Below, one piece after another: positions 20,770-31,498 of a stretch of DNA of 64,000 nucleotides; the stretch's first letter is position 1, and every line of letters begins with the position of its first letter. A program made the position numbers and the translations under genes. Origin of the DNA: Cytidiella melzeri (lineage: Eukaryota; Basidiomycota; Agaricomycetes; Polyporales; Irpicaceae); contig JABYQR010000261.1 in the NCBI GenBank assembly GCA_022592445.1, positions 1 through 64,000 on the forward strand, in the 5' to 3' direction. The notes beneath the pieces were generated by a model. That model saw nothing but the letters and a program-made list of their open reading frames with translations. It searched no databases and had not been told where the DNA came from.

Positions 20770-22226
20770 ATGATGCTTCGGAAAAAATCCTTGCCCTTGG
20801 TTGGCCTTTTCCCTTTACCCTTGTCAGGGGACGGGTGAGGAGTCAAAGGTTCATCATCTTCCGTTGGAACCTCCTCGATATGAGCTGCCAACTCTAGGCA
20901 CGCAGTATTTACGTTTATTGTCTTAGACAACGAGGCTTTAGGGGTATCTGTCTCGCTGTCCGTCCCTGAGTCTTCGGCATCTGCTGCCTGAATGTTCTTG
21001 GGCGCCGAAGACTTGCCATCCTTCTTCACATTCCTCTCCTTGTCATCGGGCTTCTTCTTCAGGCCGTTGAGGTTGCATTCATCCGTGTTATGTCCTTTCA
21101 ACTTATCGATGTGGCAGAACTTCTCCAAATTTTCAGTCGAGTTCACCTCTTTGCCTTTGCCCTTGTTCCGCTTCTTGTTCTTCTTCTTCTTCTTGTCCGC
21201 AGCGTCCACCTCCATAGGTGTGGACATATCCTTTTCCTTCGCGAAAATCTGGCCCTGTGTTTTCTCCGGATAGACCTTCTTGTGGATGTCCAACAAGAGG
21301 TTGAGGAACTGGGGCCAAGTAGTTGGAATTTGATTTTCATCTTTTTTAATCATAACCAGCCGCATGTCACTGTTGATGATGTGCTTGAGCTTATGAATAA
21401 GCAAGTTGTCTTCGTATCCAGAAAGCCTGCCAAGCGTACGGAAGCATTCCGTGTACTTGACAAAGTTCTTGTGCGCCAGATCCGTGTTGTTGAACAAGGC
21501 ATTGAGCTCCTTTCGAGCACCTTCGTTGTTGTCCCGTTGTCCGTATTGTACTTTGAGCTCGTTCTCAAACTCTTCCCACATTCCAATTGTCTGACCCTTC
21601 GTCAGCTTCTTGATCCCCGGCTCCATATATTGAGCGGCTGCGCCTGAGAGCTGGTTCACCGCAACGGCAATATGTTGCCTGTCAGTAGCAATGTTCTTGT
21701 GGACAAGCCACAGAGAGATCTTGTTCAACCACTCGTTGAACTTGACCTTGCCATTGGTACCGTTGAACTCCGGGGGTTTGCCAATCTTAGGCTGGCGCAA
21801 GGATCCTCCTTGTCCTTGAGACAAGGGAAGCTGATTAATCTGGTTGACCACATTTGTGATCGTTGTTTTGACCATATCCAGGTCATTGTCCATCCGCTGG
21901 ACTTGGGTGTCAGCAGTGGACTGTGAATATAGGTCTTGAGCGACCTTATCCACATATCTCTGCAGGTTATCCTCCAGGAGTGACAGCTGGTTGTTCCAGA
22001 TAAGAACCATTTGATTCATCATGTTGTGAACGATAGCAGTTGTTGCTTCTCCTTCAACCGTGCGATTAAAAGCCCTTTGGGCTATGGTGAGGTTGTGGAA
22101 AATGTGCTGCTCGAAATTCTCAACAGAAGGGTTATAAACAATTGGCGTGATGTTGCCAAAAGGAACAGAATTGGTGAGGTTAGCAGCGGGGGCAGCGCTG
22201 GATCCGGCATTGGATTGAGAGGCCAT
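20766..22226 (-). CDS. Gypsy-A Gag, intact frame
   Basis: About 486 codons from an ATG at 22226 (an upstream in-frame TTG gives a slightly longer frame; ATG chosen). Residues roughly 150-330 hold the retrotransposon gag core (FNGTNGKVKFNEWLNKISLWL, MWEEFENELKVQYGQRDNNE, LHKLKHI-type end as LIHKLKHIINSD). A Lys-rich patch (KKKKKNKKRNKGKGK) follows, then a knuckle-like CHIDKLKGHNTDEC that lacks the second Cys of CCHC, then an acidic tail. Gag would form the particle and bind RNA. Overlaps pol in the -1 frame. Confidence 0.85.
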   Translation of the reverse strand: MASQSNAGSSAAPAANLTNSVPFGNITPIVYNPSVENFEQHIFHNLTIAQRAFNRTVEGEATTAIVHNMMNQMVLIWNNQLSLLEDNLQRYVDKVAQDLYSQSTADTQVQRMDNDLDMVKTTITNVVNQINQLPLSQGQGGSLRQPKIGKPPEFNGTNGKVKFNEWLNKISLWLVHKNIATDRQHIAVAVNQLSGAAAQYMEPGIKKLTKGQTIGMWEEFENELKVQYGQRDNNEGARKELNALFNNTDLAHKNFVKYTECFRTLGRLSGYEDNLLIHKLKHIINSDMRLVMIKKDENQIPTTWPQFLNLLLDIHKKVYPEKTQGQIFAKEKDMSTPMEVDAADKKKKKNKKRNKGKGKEVNSTENLEKFCHIDKLKGHNTDECNLNGLKKKPDDKERNVKKDGKSSAPKNIQAADAEDSGTDSETDTPKASLSKTINVNTACLELAAHIEEVPTEDDEPLTPHPSPDKGKGKRPTKGKDFFRSIM

Positions 22227-22396
22227 TGCTTCTAATTTCTTAGTTAGCAAAGGATAAGCGAAATACTATTTCTAGTATAAGAAGAAGAGAAACACCACTT
22301 TTCACACATTTAACTCTTGTCAGAGTTGTTTTCACACATTAAATCCTTTTCAGGAAGTTGTCACCGAGTAAAATGAGGCTTGTCAGCCCATACATT

Positions 22397-22691
22397 CTAT
22401 TCCATTTCTGCATATACAAAGGTGTTCATGTCGAACAGCCCTTCTAGTAGCTCTAAGATTTAACCCCATCTGCGATGTATATCCACAAAGCTTATTCTAC
22501 CTAAGCTCTTTAAGTCCTTTTTCAGCATTCTCCATTCCCTATTTGACGTCTTGTCCATGTGATTCTCCTTGAACCACTGTTCAATCATGAAGACACGACC
22601 AATCAGCAGCTGTGCTTTTTCTTGACCAGTGTTGAGCTGGTGGCTAGAAGATTGCCCACCACTCGCAAAAGATGCATCCAACTTCTTGAGC
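22397..22691 (-). pseudogene. Gypsy-A ORF0, C-terminal fragment
   Basis: Homologous to the end of the ORF0 at 61697-62476: KKLDASFASGGQSSSHQLNT, KAQLLIGRVFMIEQWFKENH, NREWRMLKKDLKSLGRISF and DIHRRWG. Here WG is followed by TAA where the other copy has TAC; the tail LLEGLFDMN continues after it to a TAG at 22397. The sequence is cut at 22691. The noncoding spacer to gag (22227-22396) also matches 62477-62631, confirming that ORF0 sits before gag in this family. Confidence 0.85.
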
Positions 22692-22723
22692 ACTAGCGTT
22701 AGCAGGGCCGGCAAGCGGCAAGT
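22692..22723 (+). repeat. 32-bp inverted-repeat end, left copy
   Basis: Starts ACTAGCGTTAGC and ends GCGGCAAGT. It matches the reverse complement of 27436-27467 with one mismatch and of 45361-45392 with two by eye. It lies exactly where Gypsy-A ORF0 breaks off. It looks like a DNA-transposon terminus (hAT-like in style), but no matching 8-bp target duplication was found. Confidence 0.65.
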
Positions 22724-22748
22724 GCGATGACTGAAGACTTGATAAATT

Positions 22749-22868
22749 TCTCACAATATCATATATATCAATAAATCAGAATTCAATATCACGCAGGTTT
22801 TACATGTCTCACAATATCATAGATATCAATAAATTAGATGTCATTATTGCGCAGGTATCTTAAATATC
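22749..22868. repeat. Tandem duplication, ~58-bp unit, two copies
   Basis: Two diverged copies beginning TCTCACAATATCATA and containing ATATCAATAAAT and GCAGG, at 22749-22806 and 22807-22868. AT-rich; lies just past the 3' end of the Pif1-like pseudogene. Confidence 0.7.
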
Positions 22869-25140
22869 ACAACATGTATAAATTGCTACAGTACTGGTCC
22901 GACCGTGTTTTGCTGTTGCCAACATGTTGCAGTTTACACCATTCATGTTTCCATCATATTCAGTATGTCTACCTGTACTTATACCATTGTGGAACCACAG
23001 ATCTCCGTTATCACTGACTAAACGAGATGTATAGTGATTATTTCCATAATAAATGATGCCACGCAGTTTGTAATTGTATCCACTAACGTTAATAACATGT
23101 TGGAACCTGACAACCAGATCTTCCTCTATACACATGGCGATGAAGGGTGTTGCATGATCAAATTTGTATATATTCTCCATTACGCTGTGACAGTCACTGC
23201 ATTTCTTTCTAGACTTTGTTTACAATAGAGCTGTCATCCATGCAGACGTAGTTTAAGCATTACATGTTCCTGCTTGTTTTGCTTTATTTCTCCATGCAGA
23301 CTTTGTACATTGCCACATTAGAGAGTTGGAAAATAAGCTAGAAGATTTTTTGTTTCGACATACAACACAGTACACAGTTTTGACAATATGGCTGGCGTCA
23401 GCTTTTAGTATAAATTCACATAATTCTCTAACATCATTGCCTGTTGTACTGATTGAGAACACACTTGGATCTTTACAATGAAATGCAAGCTGTATACGGT
23501 CTCGAGTTTTATCTATATCATCTGAATCAAGATCTACACCTTCAAACATGTCACAGAATATTTTCAAATATTCATTTGTTGTTGATGTTAATTTACACCA
23601 TTCTTCTGGTGTATACCTCATAATGCTCAATATAATAATGAACACACTATCAAATGCACACCTAGGTGTTTGACCATTCCATACAAAACCCATAGGGCCA
23701 TTGAGTACAAGTATACCGTCATTGATATTTGTTTTCTGCCGTTTACATGGCCAGGTGGAACTTTCCTGATGTTCAGTTACTTTCTGTCTACGCTTATCAT
23801 GAATACGAACACCTTGTAGCCTACTCAGTTGATTGATCTGTACAGTACCCTGAGCAGGAATATATTGTTTGGCATCAGTATTGACTCCCAACAGTTTTTT
23901 CTTGCTAGTTTCAGGTTTAGATGTAGATTGTTTTGTCAGTCTTTTATTTTTGTCAAGTACTTGCCATTCTGCTTCTTGGAATGGATGACCAATATCATAC
24001 GTGTTGATTGAATCCCATTGTAACGGACTAGGCATTGTTCTAGGAACATAGTCACTTCCTCTTGCATATCTATATGATGATATTAGATGGTTCCGTGTTG
24101 TACCGCCTACACTTTGGGTAATTTCTTTTTGAAACGCAATCTTGTAATCTCATCTAGCAATTCTAACTCTTGGAACTCCTGTCTCAAATATCCAGACAAT
24201 CCCCCAGTCATGTGTTTTTCTGAGAAATCTTGAGCAATAAGAGTACCCTGATATGTTGAACCTCTTGATCAGCAAGTATATATAGACTGGTGACTGCAAC
24301 AATTGTGTATGTCAACAACATTGTACTTCCTTGTCCGACCTTGGGAGCATAGTCTGTCATGCCAAAATTTACTATTACTGGCACTTGTACACGGTTTATC
24401 GTTCTTCGCAGGCCATCAGGAAGCTTACAAATCACGTTTATAGGTTCTGCTGTGACAGGCACCACATCAGGTTCCAATCCATCTAGTTTGATTGGTATTG
24501 GTGGTGAAGTTAGCTTTACAAACAACACATCTAATGTGCTGTGATTTGTGTCTATAGGCTGAGATTTCCACCCAACTACAACACCTTCTGCTCCATTAGT
24601 CACACCACACTCTGTTGCTTTGTTCTTCTTAATCATAATAGGTATTCCTATACAAATACCTAATTTGCCAGGATGGTTTCCAGTATTGCTTGGAGGCAAA
24701 GACCAAAACACAGCTTGATCATGTGGACAAAGGCGGTCAGTATTCCGTGATGGATCTGATTTTGTTTTACAAATCTTTGTCAAAAGCTTTATCTCATCAT
24801 TGTTGGAGCCATAACAATCTACAGAGTAAAAATAAATCAGAGTTTGATGGGCCTCTTGCAAGAATTGTTCTGCGCCTCTGTCATTGAATTTATCTCTACT
24901 TGCATTGTAAGATGTTATAGTTGACATGTTACGGAACACAGTATTTGACCACTTTGGTCGATTTTTTGAAATACCAGCTGTTCTAGTTCGCAGAAAAGTA
25001 ATATCTTCATTGGTACAAGACTTGTACCTTAAGTTTTCTAGCAAAGTGCGGAATTTTGCATCTTCATCTGTCTGTGAATTTTGTCTCATGTTGGTGCGTA
25101 AGATGACTGCAGTGGTAAACTGATGCCATATTGCTTTACC
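22860..25140 (-). pseudogene. Pif1/Helitron-like helicase C-terminal part with USP-like Cys and His boxes
   Basis: Minus-strand protein in several frames. 25140-24300: FTTAVILRTNMRQNSQTDED, an ammonium of Pif1-type helicase C-terminal motifs (CPHDQAVFWSLPPS, NGAEGVVVGWKS), then VNFGMTDYA with QGRTRKYNVVD and YTC-stop-SRGSTYQGTLI in shifted frame (motif VI region). 24035-23253: a basic linker, then GPMGFVWNGQTPRCAFDSVF, resembling the Cys box of ubiquitin-specific proteases. 23180-22860: LRGIIYYGNNHYTSRLV, resembling their His box. Helicases of this kind belong to Helitron-type elements; the peptidase-like tail is my reading of the motifs. Frames are broken; non-functional. Confidence 0.68.
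25012..25071. repeat. 60-bp perfect direct repeat, copy 1
   Basis: Starts GGTACAAGACTTGTACC and ends CATCTTCATCTGT. It is the original copy, inside the helicase reading frame. The second copy is at 25538-25597. Confidence 0.9.
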
Positions 25141-25306
25141 TAAATGTCAAAGCGAGATTGTATCGCTGATTATCGGACATCAGATCTATGGACAATGTAG
25201 ATTAGATATGTAGATAGATAAGCACAGATAGTACATAGCATGTGATTCCACCATCCTTATGGTCACACACGATGCAATACTTACACCATATGGCATCGTG
25301 TTCCAG

Positions 25307-25537
25307 ATGACATCATAGTTCCAGCAAGTTCCACAAGGTTCCAGAGAGTTCTATCATGTGATACACATATAAGGAAAGGAGTGCATCAGCGCATCAGCGC
25401 ATCAATTGATAGGCACTGAGAATAAGCGCCAGAATAAGCGCCTGATAAGCGCTGGATAAGCGCTTGACAAGCGCTTAAATATTCCCAATAATACCGTTGC
25501 CTGGTAAGTCTTGTAGAAACATTGAAAATCTGTGACA
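25307..25537 (-). repeat. LTR-F fragment
   Basis: Matches the last ~230 bp of LTR-F (plus-strand reading), including the AAGCGC array and the intact terminus AATCTGTGACA. The left two thirds of the LTR are absent. Confidence 0.88.
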
Positions 25538-25597
25538 GGTACAAGACTTGTACCTTAAGTTTTCTAGCAAAGTGCGGAATTTTGCATCTTCATCTGT
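25538..25597. repeat. 60-bp perfect direct repeat, copy 2
   Basis: Identical over all 60 bases to 25012-25071 (inside the helicase frame), but lies after the LTR-F fragment and before the element starting at 25598. Too long for a target-site duplication. Confidence 0.9.
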
Positions 25598-27435
25598 TAC
25601 AATTCCTGAAGAATGAAGAAGAATTGTTCCAGTGTGCTCCAGCACATTGATGCCTTTTCAGATGTGACCTTTTTGTCCCCCAAAGTGTGGGAATTTGATG
25701 GCAGAATACAGACAGTAACAGTGTCAATAACAAAACAATGAATACAGCTGATGGCATCACACTGGCCTTCTTATCAGCCCTTTATAACTTGTTATCAGAT
25801 CACTTTTGCAATCAAAATGCACTTTTTGATGTTTACAGACTGCATATGGGTACAAATCTGTACATATAATACACCATTGGATAGCCCTGTCTTGTGGCAA
25901 CATCCTGGTACAAACACCCTGTCAATTGAACTGGAATTGAGCATGTTATGGCCAGTCAACTGAACAAAGTCGTCCAGACTCAGATTCAAACTCCACTCCT
26001 GCTGGCAAATGATGTCAAGCTCTGGTCAGGTTGATGTACAGCAATATACAGGCATTGCTTGCTCTCTGAACAAGGAATACAATAAGAAGACATGCCACAC
26101 ATAGTGTTGGCTCTGAGCAAGAATTGCCAGTACTTTGGAAGCTCAGTACAAATTCTCAACCCCTACATTCTTGGACAATGTCAATTTGTGGCTGCATCAG
26201 CAGTGGGTGCTGCATCTGATTGTTCCACAAGTTTCACAACTGTTAATTGCTCTATAAGCAGGAGTTACAATCAGAACACAGCCTGTGGCAGCTCTAGTGG
26301 GGGTGAGGTAGCGCAGATATCAGCTGGATGTGGTTTCATCAGCAGCCAGCACTGCAGTCAATTAGTCCACAAAGTTTCACAACTGCTGAGTTCCAAGCAG
26401 GAGTTACAGCTGTGGCAGGTTCAATGGGGGTGAAGCAGTTCAGACATCCACAGTGCATGGGTGCATTGGCAGCAAGCACTGCATTCAATTGGTCCACAAG
26501 GTTTCATAACCACAACTCTCTAAGCAGAAGTTACAATCAGAACACAATCTGTGGCAGTTCCAATAGGGGTGATGCAGCTCAGACATCAACAGCATGGTTG
26601 CATCAGCCACAACCACTGTGTCGGATTGTTGCACAAAGTTTCACAACCATGAGTTGCTCTCTAGGAAGGAATTAAAATCAGAACATAGCCTGTGGCAGTT
26701 CTAATGTGGCTGAAGCAGTTTAGACATTAACAGGATGTGGTTGCGTCAGCATAAAGCACTGCCTTTGATTCTTCCATACAGTTTCACAACCACCAGTTGC
26801 TCTATAAGCAGGAGTTACAATCAGAACACAGCCTGTGGCAGCTCCAATGTGGGTGAGGCAGTGCAGACATCAACAGGGCACATGTAACATGTTCTACCAA
26901 TTGATCTCATGAGACACCCTCCAGCCCTTCATTCTTGAAGCAATATTCATGACCAGAGTACTTGGCAAGATCATTACCAGGAACAGAGTTGTTTACTGAG
27001 GTTCTGTTTGGTAACAAAGTCACAGGTGCAATTGACTATTCAACGCTATATGATTTATTCAATTTGCTATCAATAACATAATCACTTGTAACCCTGCTCC
27101 TGCAGCTTACCAAATTTTATCTAGATTCTCTAATATAGTTTAACACCATTAAGAAGAAGACACATGTCAAAAAATCTTTATCTCCATGCTCTACCCCACA
27201 AACTTGTTTTAATTCTGTGCTCACAGCCATTGTAGCACTTCAAACAATACAGCACATTCCCTCTTCTTTCATGAATGATTGTGTGCTCCAGTGAAGACAA
27301 ACCACCAACTTACTAAACATTACTCATTGAAGAAGCTATTTCCAACAAAATTACTTGTTCAGGCTGCTACCAGCACCAAGTTTACTCACAAATCTGGCTC
27401 AACAAGTAATATTTCATTCAATCTTCAGGAATTTT
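25598..27435. mobile_element. Non-autonomous element with TACAATTCCTGAAGA ends, copy 1
   Basis: Left end TACAATTCCTGAAGAATGAA, right end (reverse complement) a near match TAAAATTCCTGAAGATTGAA. The first ~125 bp match the inner part of the ~460-bp inverted repeats at 36065-36190 and 48166-48290. The interior holds the 140-bp tandem repeat (26196-26890) and no credible coding sequence. It splits the Pif1-like pseudogene: the exon at 27510-27941 lies on its other side. Confidence 0.65.
26196..26890. repeat. ~140-bp tandem repeat, block 1 (about 5 units)
   Basis: Units recur about every 130-145 bp. Each carries AGCAGGAGTTACAATCAGAA, GCCTGTGGCAG, CAATGGGGGTGAGGCAG, ACATCAACAGGACATGGTTG and CACAAAGTTTCACAACCA or close variants. 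Same family as 43600-44615 and 45480-46300. Confidence 0.85.
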
Positions 27436-27467
27436 ACTTGCCGCTTGCCGGCCTTGCTAACGCTAGT
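27436..27467 (-). repeat. 32-bp inverted-repeat end, right copy
   Basis: Reverse complement of 22692-22723 (31 of 32). It follows directly on the AATCTTCAGGAATTTT end of the non-autonomous element at 25598-27435, so two different terminal sequences are stacked here. Confidence 0.65.
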
Positions 27468-27960
27468 TCAATAATATTTACCAATGATAACAGCTAGGTG
27501 TTGTATCATCTACTGTTGGATATTAACAGAGTGGTCATCTGCATTCAAAACCCCATTCCTTTTGAGCATGTCTTCAGTATCCATCATATGTTCTAGCTGT
27601 AATATTGTTGTTCTGTTGATAGGTCCCATGTCTGTTACATTATGCTCATCAAATCCACATTGTTCTGAATCAAGTATACCAATGAATTCTTCTTCAGTTC
27701 CGTCTAGCATGTCATTACCAAAGTATGGTGGCATGGAAACAACTTCTAGAGTTTTTGTTTCTTGTTGTGCTGCAAAATCATCTCTGGCATCATAACAATC
27801 ATATCGCAGATTGAACTTATTTGTGATATATGTGTATCGCTGGGTAAATTTGTAGTTGTTGAACTCATCACTCCAAGTCAAGTCTTTTGACTCTAACTCT
27901 AAACACGAGCACCATGAGTTGCAAAGTGCCAGCATAGTCATTCAGTAGTCTTCTTGATTG
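27468..27960 (-). pseudogene. Pif1-like helicase, upstream exon
   Basis: Minus-strand 27941-27510: LELESKDLTWSDEFNNYKFT, then NKFNLRYDCYDARDDFAAQQ, a segment that in basidiomycete Pif1/Helitron-type helicases precedes the ATPase core; then an acidic stretch (DGTEEEFIGILDSEQ). It belongs upstream of the 25140-22860 part, from which it is separated by the inserted element. The ATPase Walker motifs were not found in the window. Confidence 0.6.
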
Positions 27961-28484
27961 CCTTTATCTTCTTGCAGTAGGATACCATCTACGAAGTCTA
28001 CGCGCCTGATCCCCATTAAGGGTGGTTTGAGATACTGACAAACGTCTCATAGAAGGTGCTGATAAGTAACAAAGTGGATGCTACATGGAGATATCAGGAG
28101 AGCTACTTGAAACGAGGAACGGAGTGACGCACATTCCAATAGATGCTCTTGTCCACTTGATTGAGGAGAGAGTGTCCATCCCCGAGAGAGATACATGAAA
28201 TTATAACTACAGCAAACCACCAAACATGTTGGCCCTGCAACACCAAGCCTACACAACACCACAAGAGCAATGCGGTATTGCACAATGCCACAACTGTCAC
28301 ATCATATGACCAAATATAGCCCTGCGTGTATAGAACAATAGGAACAAACATGTACTCACTGGTTCTGTCATTTCAAGACCAAGTACAAAGCTGACCTTGA
28401 GGATTGATGAGTGAAATATAGAGGTGAGAGTTCAAGTGTATGGAGGTGAGAGGCGAGTGGCAAGCGGAGGGAGCACTGTCCTCA

Positions 28485-28735
28485 TGCACCACGAAGTGTA
28501 ACTCGGTGCTGACAAGAAAGTGTTTCTGTCCTCATGTGCCACAAAGCGTAACTCGGTGCTAACAGGCAAGAGCTTACGTCCTCTTTTGAACAAGATGCGC
28601 ATTTCTGCGCGCCATTGTCAGAAGAGGATGTAAGTGTGATTACACACGCTCTGATGTCAATGAGGTGAGCCGACAATGACGATATACACGACTTACTGTG
28701 CTAAGCTGCTCTCTGCATCCCAGGGGCAGGAGACC
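28485..28735 (-). repeat. Inverted-repeat family IR-H, copy 1, with diverged hairpin at 28573-28634
   Basis: Matches the reverse complement of about 50245-50435, including the flank GGCTCACCTCATTGAC. The core 28573-28634 is an imperfect 29-nt palindrome around TTTC; several bases of one arm have changed (CCATTGTCAGAAGAGGATG). Function unknown. Confidence 0.7.
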
Positions 28736-29207
28736 GTGACTCACTACCGTTTACCTATTGCCTTATCTTTCCTTCGCTTGTGTTCTTATGCCACTCAAAA
28801 ATATGCACTCCCCTCTAGTCCCTTCAAGTTGCAAGCCCGACTAGACACCCGCTATCTTCATATCTCTGTGTTTTCTCATTCCTGTATCTCCCTCTAACAA
28901 CCCTTGCTCGTAGCTAGTACCTCGCGTCTTTCATATGCCACACGGACATTTGTAGATCACCGCTCATAGTATATAAGTACTTGATTGTGCTTGAGGGGGA
29001 ATTGCGAAGACCTTTGATTGGACTCTCCACTTCTGACGATTGTCGCAACTCTTCTGGTGTTCCTCATCCCCGACAACTCCTGCACTTACACGCTCAACAT
29101 TGCACCTCGCCACAGGAGTGAGGGAGACAATACTTGAAGGCGTGACTCTTGACTTGCACCATCTCCTCGCGCTGTGCTGCCCATCACCGCTCATCCATAC
29201 CAAGAAT

Positions 29208-29451
29208 ATGCTTGTTTTCCAACCTTTGCCAACTACAGATCTCTCCAACCACGTCAAAGCACGCTCCCAAGGTCCTTTACGTCTCCCGTCTCTCAGCGGA
29301 AGTACAACACGAACAAATGCCACCGTCCCAGCCGAGGTGAACGTGAGCCCACTGACCCGTGCCACAATATCACAAGAATATGCCGCACTCATGCATACCG
29401 GTCACTGTCCCCTCGGGATGTATGTGACACCCACCCCAAATGGACGCAGCT
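29208..29451 (+). pseudogene. UBC-like (E2 variant) N-terminal fragment
   Basis: ATG at 29208. About 80 codons with a Ser/Thr-rich lead, then ISQEYAALMHTGHCPLGMYVTP, which resembles the start of the UBC-like fold in E2-variant proteins (EYA.L...HCPLGMYV.P). The following strands of the fold (normally WDGVLFVH...) are not found, so the gene is cut or an exon is lost. An active-site Cys cannot be judged. Moderately sure. Confidence 0.4.
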
Positions 29452-29649
29452 ACTCCTCGCGCTCAGGGTGCGTTTCCAAAATGTAAACAGGCCCTGGTCC
29501 CACTGCTTCTCATCGAGACTCCGTCTCAGCACGAGGACATCTCTCCCGTGCTTGCAGGAGCCCAGCAGACCTCCCCCGCCGTCTCCTCAGCAACTTCCAA
29601 CACCGACTCTTTCATCTTTTCACCTTCAAGCAGGCCACAGTCTCGCACT

Positions 29650-31218
29650 ATGAACCGAAAGAGACTCTCGCTCTCACTGCCTTCCGCTCAATTGTCGTCT
29701 ACCTCTCTCTTCAGCCCAACTACCTCCGAACAGCAGAAGCTCCCAGAGGACGCTTCTACACTCTACCCTTGACACAGGCTCTCTGTCATCTCCTTGCCAA
29801 ACACTAGCACATCCTCACTCCTGCATCGCAAAGATGAAGACGGCGATGACTCCTCAACAGTCCCGTACGTGGATGGACCAATACAAATCCTACCAGGTAT
29901 TTGGTTGGGAAATGAGGATAGCACCCGGGATTGGCAGGGTCTCCTGAAGCGAGGCATCAAGTCTGTTCTCAATGTTGCAAAGAAGGTTGTTACGTCCTTC
30001 GACTCCACGTATCCACAGCATGGACAAGTGTCGATGTCTACCCCAGACTTGAACATGGCCACAAGTAGTTCCCCTTCTGATTCAACCTTCTTTCCCGCCC
30101 ATCTCCCGTCTGGACGTCCTGCAATGCACTACCTCAGGCTTTCCTGGTCTCATGGTCAATCCGATCTAGTGTCTTCAGGCTTCCCTGTTGCCATGTCTTT
30201 TGTAGATCAAGCACTACTTCGTGGAGATAGCGTATTGATACAGTGAGTCTCCGTTACTATTGCAGCATTTGAAGCTGAAGATCTTATTGTCCAATAATCC
30301 AGTTGCCAATGTGGTGTCTCGCGATCTGCTACGCTGGTCATTGCCCTTGTCATGCAGGCTTCTGCTCGATGCTCTCCATATGCCCCCGAAGAAGTGTGGG
30401 CAATGAAAGGTAATATGCAGGCTGCATATTCTTACGTGAAGGAGAAGAGTAAGTGGGCGATTCCCAATATGTCATGAGTCTTACAATGGCATCATTGTTG
30501 TAGACTCGCTGATTGACATGGTTTACGTTAGTCTAATTTACTAGCTTATGGACTATGAGCGGGCCCTGAAAGCAGAGGGCACATCTCCAACGGCATCTGA
30601 TCAATTGTCAACTAGGGCGGAGGATGAGGAGGATTGGGCTTGCTGCCATCAGATGGTGGAGGATACCAACGCTGAAGATAACGATTGCAACAGCATGGAA
30701 GTTATGCGCAAAGCTCAAGCCCTCGACAAAGCCATGGAATATTGCCGGGTTGCGCGCAAGAACTCCACTTCCTCTGTCTCCTCAGCCACCTCAACGGGAC
30801 TGGGCATGGGTGCTGCTTGGCGCAAAAAGTACGGCCCTGCTAGGAAACGAGCTGGCTCAATAGCCAGTACCGGCAGTTTCCTCAGCGAGAAGATCTCGTA
30901 GAAGAAGAAGAAGAACAGGAGCTACTAGGCATTGGTGGTGGATTCACCGAGACGAGCTGCTCGAGTGCTGAGCTTACCAAAGATGAATGCTCGTCAGCCA
31001 ACGTGTTTGTAGACTCCCATTCCCCTGTTCCGGGGAGCTTACTCTCCAGCACTCCCAAAGCTCGCCATCATCTTCCCTGTATACCTCCTTCCGCTCCTGC
31101 TCACAAGACTTCTTTTGAACTCCCACCTGCACCTGCCACTGCTATCAGAGCTTTCATTGATGTCACTCCAAAGGCCAGAAGCAAGCCGAGAAAACGCCCT
31201 CGGCCAATTCAGCCGTGA
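29650..31218 (+). pseudogene. MAP-kinase-type dual-specificity phosphatase, decayed
   Basis: ATG at 29650. A Ser-rich N-terminus is followed by PIQILPGIWLGNEDSTRDWQ and GIKSVLNVAKKV (29870-29990), the start of the DSP domain. A GTGAGT...CAG intron (about 30243-30301) joins IH to CQCGVSRSAT, giving the complete catalytic HC-x5-R motif. Next come APEEVWAMKGNMQAAYSYVKEKS, an intron, then LMDYERALKAEG. C-terminal tail: VEEEEEQELLGIGGGF. Lesions: TGA at 29770, TAG at about 30544 (expected Gln in SLIYQLMDYE), and a frameshift at about 30895 before VEEEEE. Relatives inactivate MAP kinases in the cytosol or nucleus. Confidence 0.75.
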
Positions 31219-31498
31219 CTCTGAGTGACCGTGACATGCTCGGCCAGCTTCAGCCTCTACTACATATAGCGTAGCATGAACTGGGCCACGTCTTTGTCCA
31301 TTTATATTGGAAAGAGTAAGAACAATATCTTCCGTGCATCTGTCGCGCTGATATTAGCTGCTGTCAGCTCCAGCGTGGAGGTTATATTTGCACAGCGGCA
31401 GCCTACTTTTGTGAACACACATTGATTGCTCTGTCAAGTTCTCATCCCATAACCTCAATTACAAGGACGAAGGGTATACAGCGAGGGTGGTTGCTAAG

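Larger units (their letters stand above)
16225..22691 (-). mobile_element. Gypsy-A copy 2, chromodomain Gypsy, nearly full length
   Basis: Minus-strand order: tail of ORF0 (22691-22397), gag (22226-20766), protease-RT-RNase H-integrase-chromodomain (20769-17129), PPT, 3' LTR-F. The 5' LTR and most of ORF0 are missing: the sequence changes at 22691/22692 to an inverted-repeat end of another element. Only a few lesions (a stop at about 19515, 1-base losses near 18990 and 19370, a frameshift near 17350) separate it from an intact pol, so it is fairly young. Confidence 0.9.

Noticed and set aside
21090..21647. Plus-strand 185-codon ORF
   Set aside because: It is the antisense shadow of the Gypsy-A gag coding strand (Lys-rich region reads as Phe/Leu-rich), with no own motifs.
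29040..29207. Extending the UBC-like fragment upstream to 29040
   Set aside because: The frame is open but starts at TTG and shows no family similarity before 29208.
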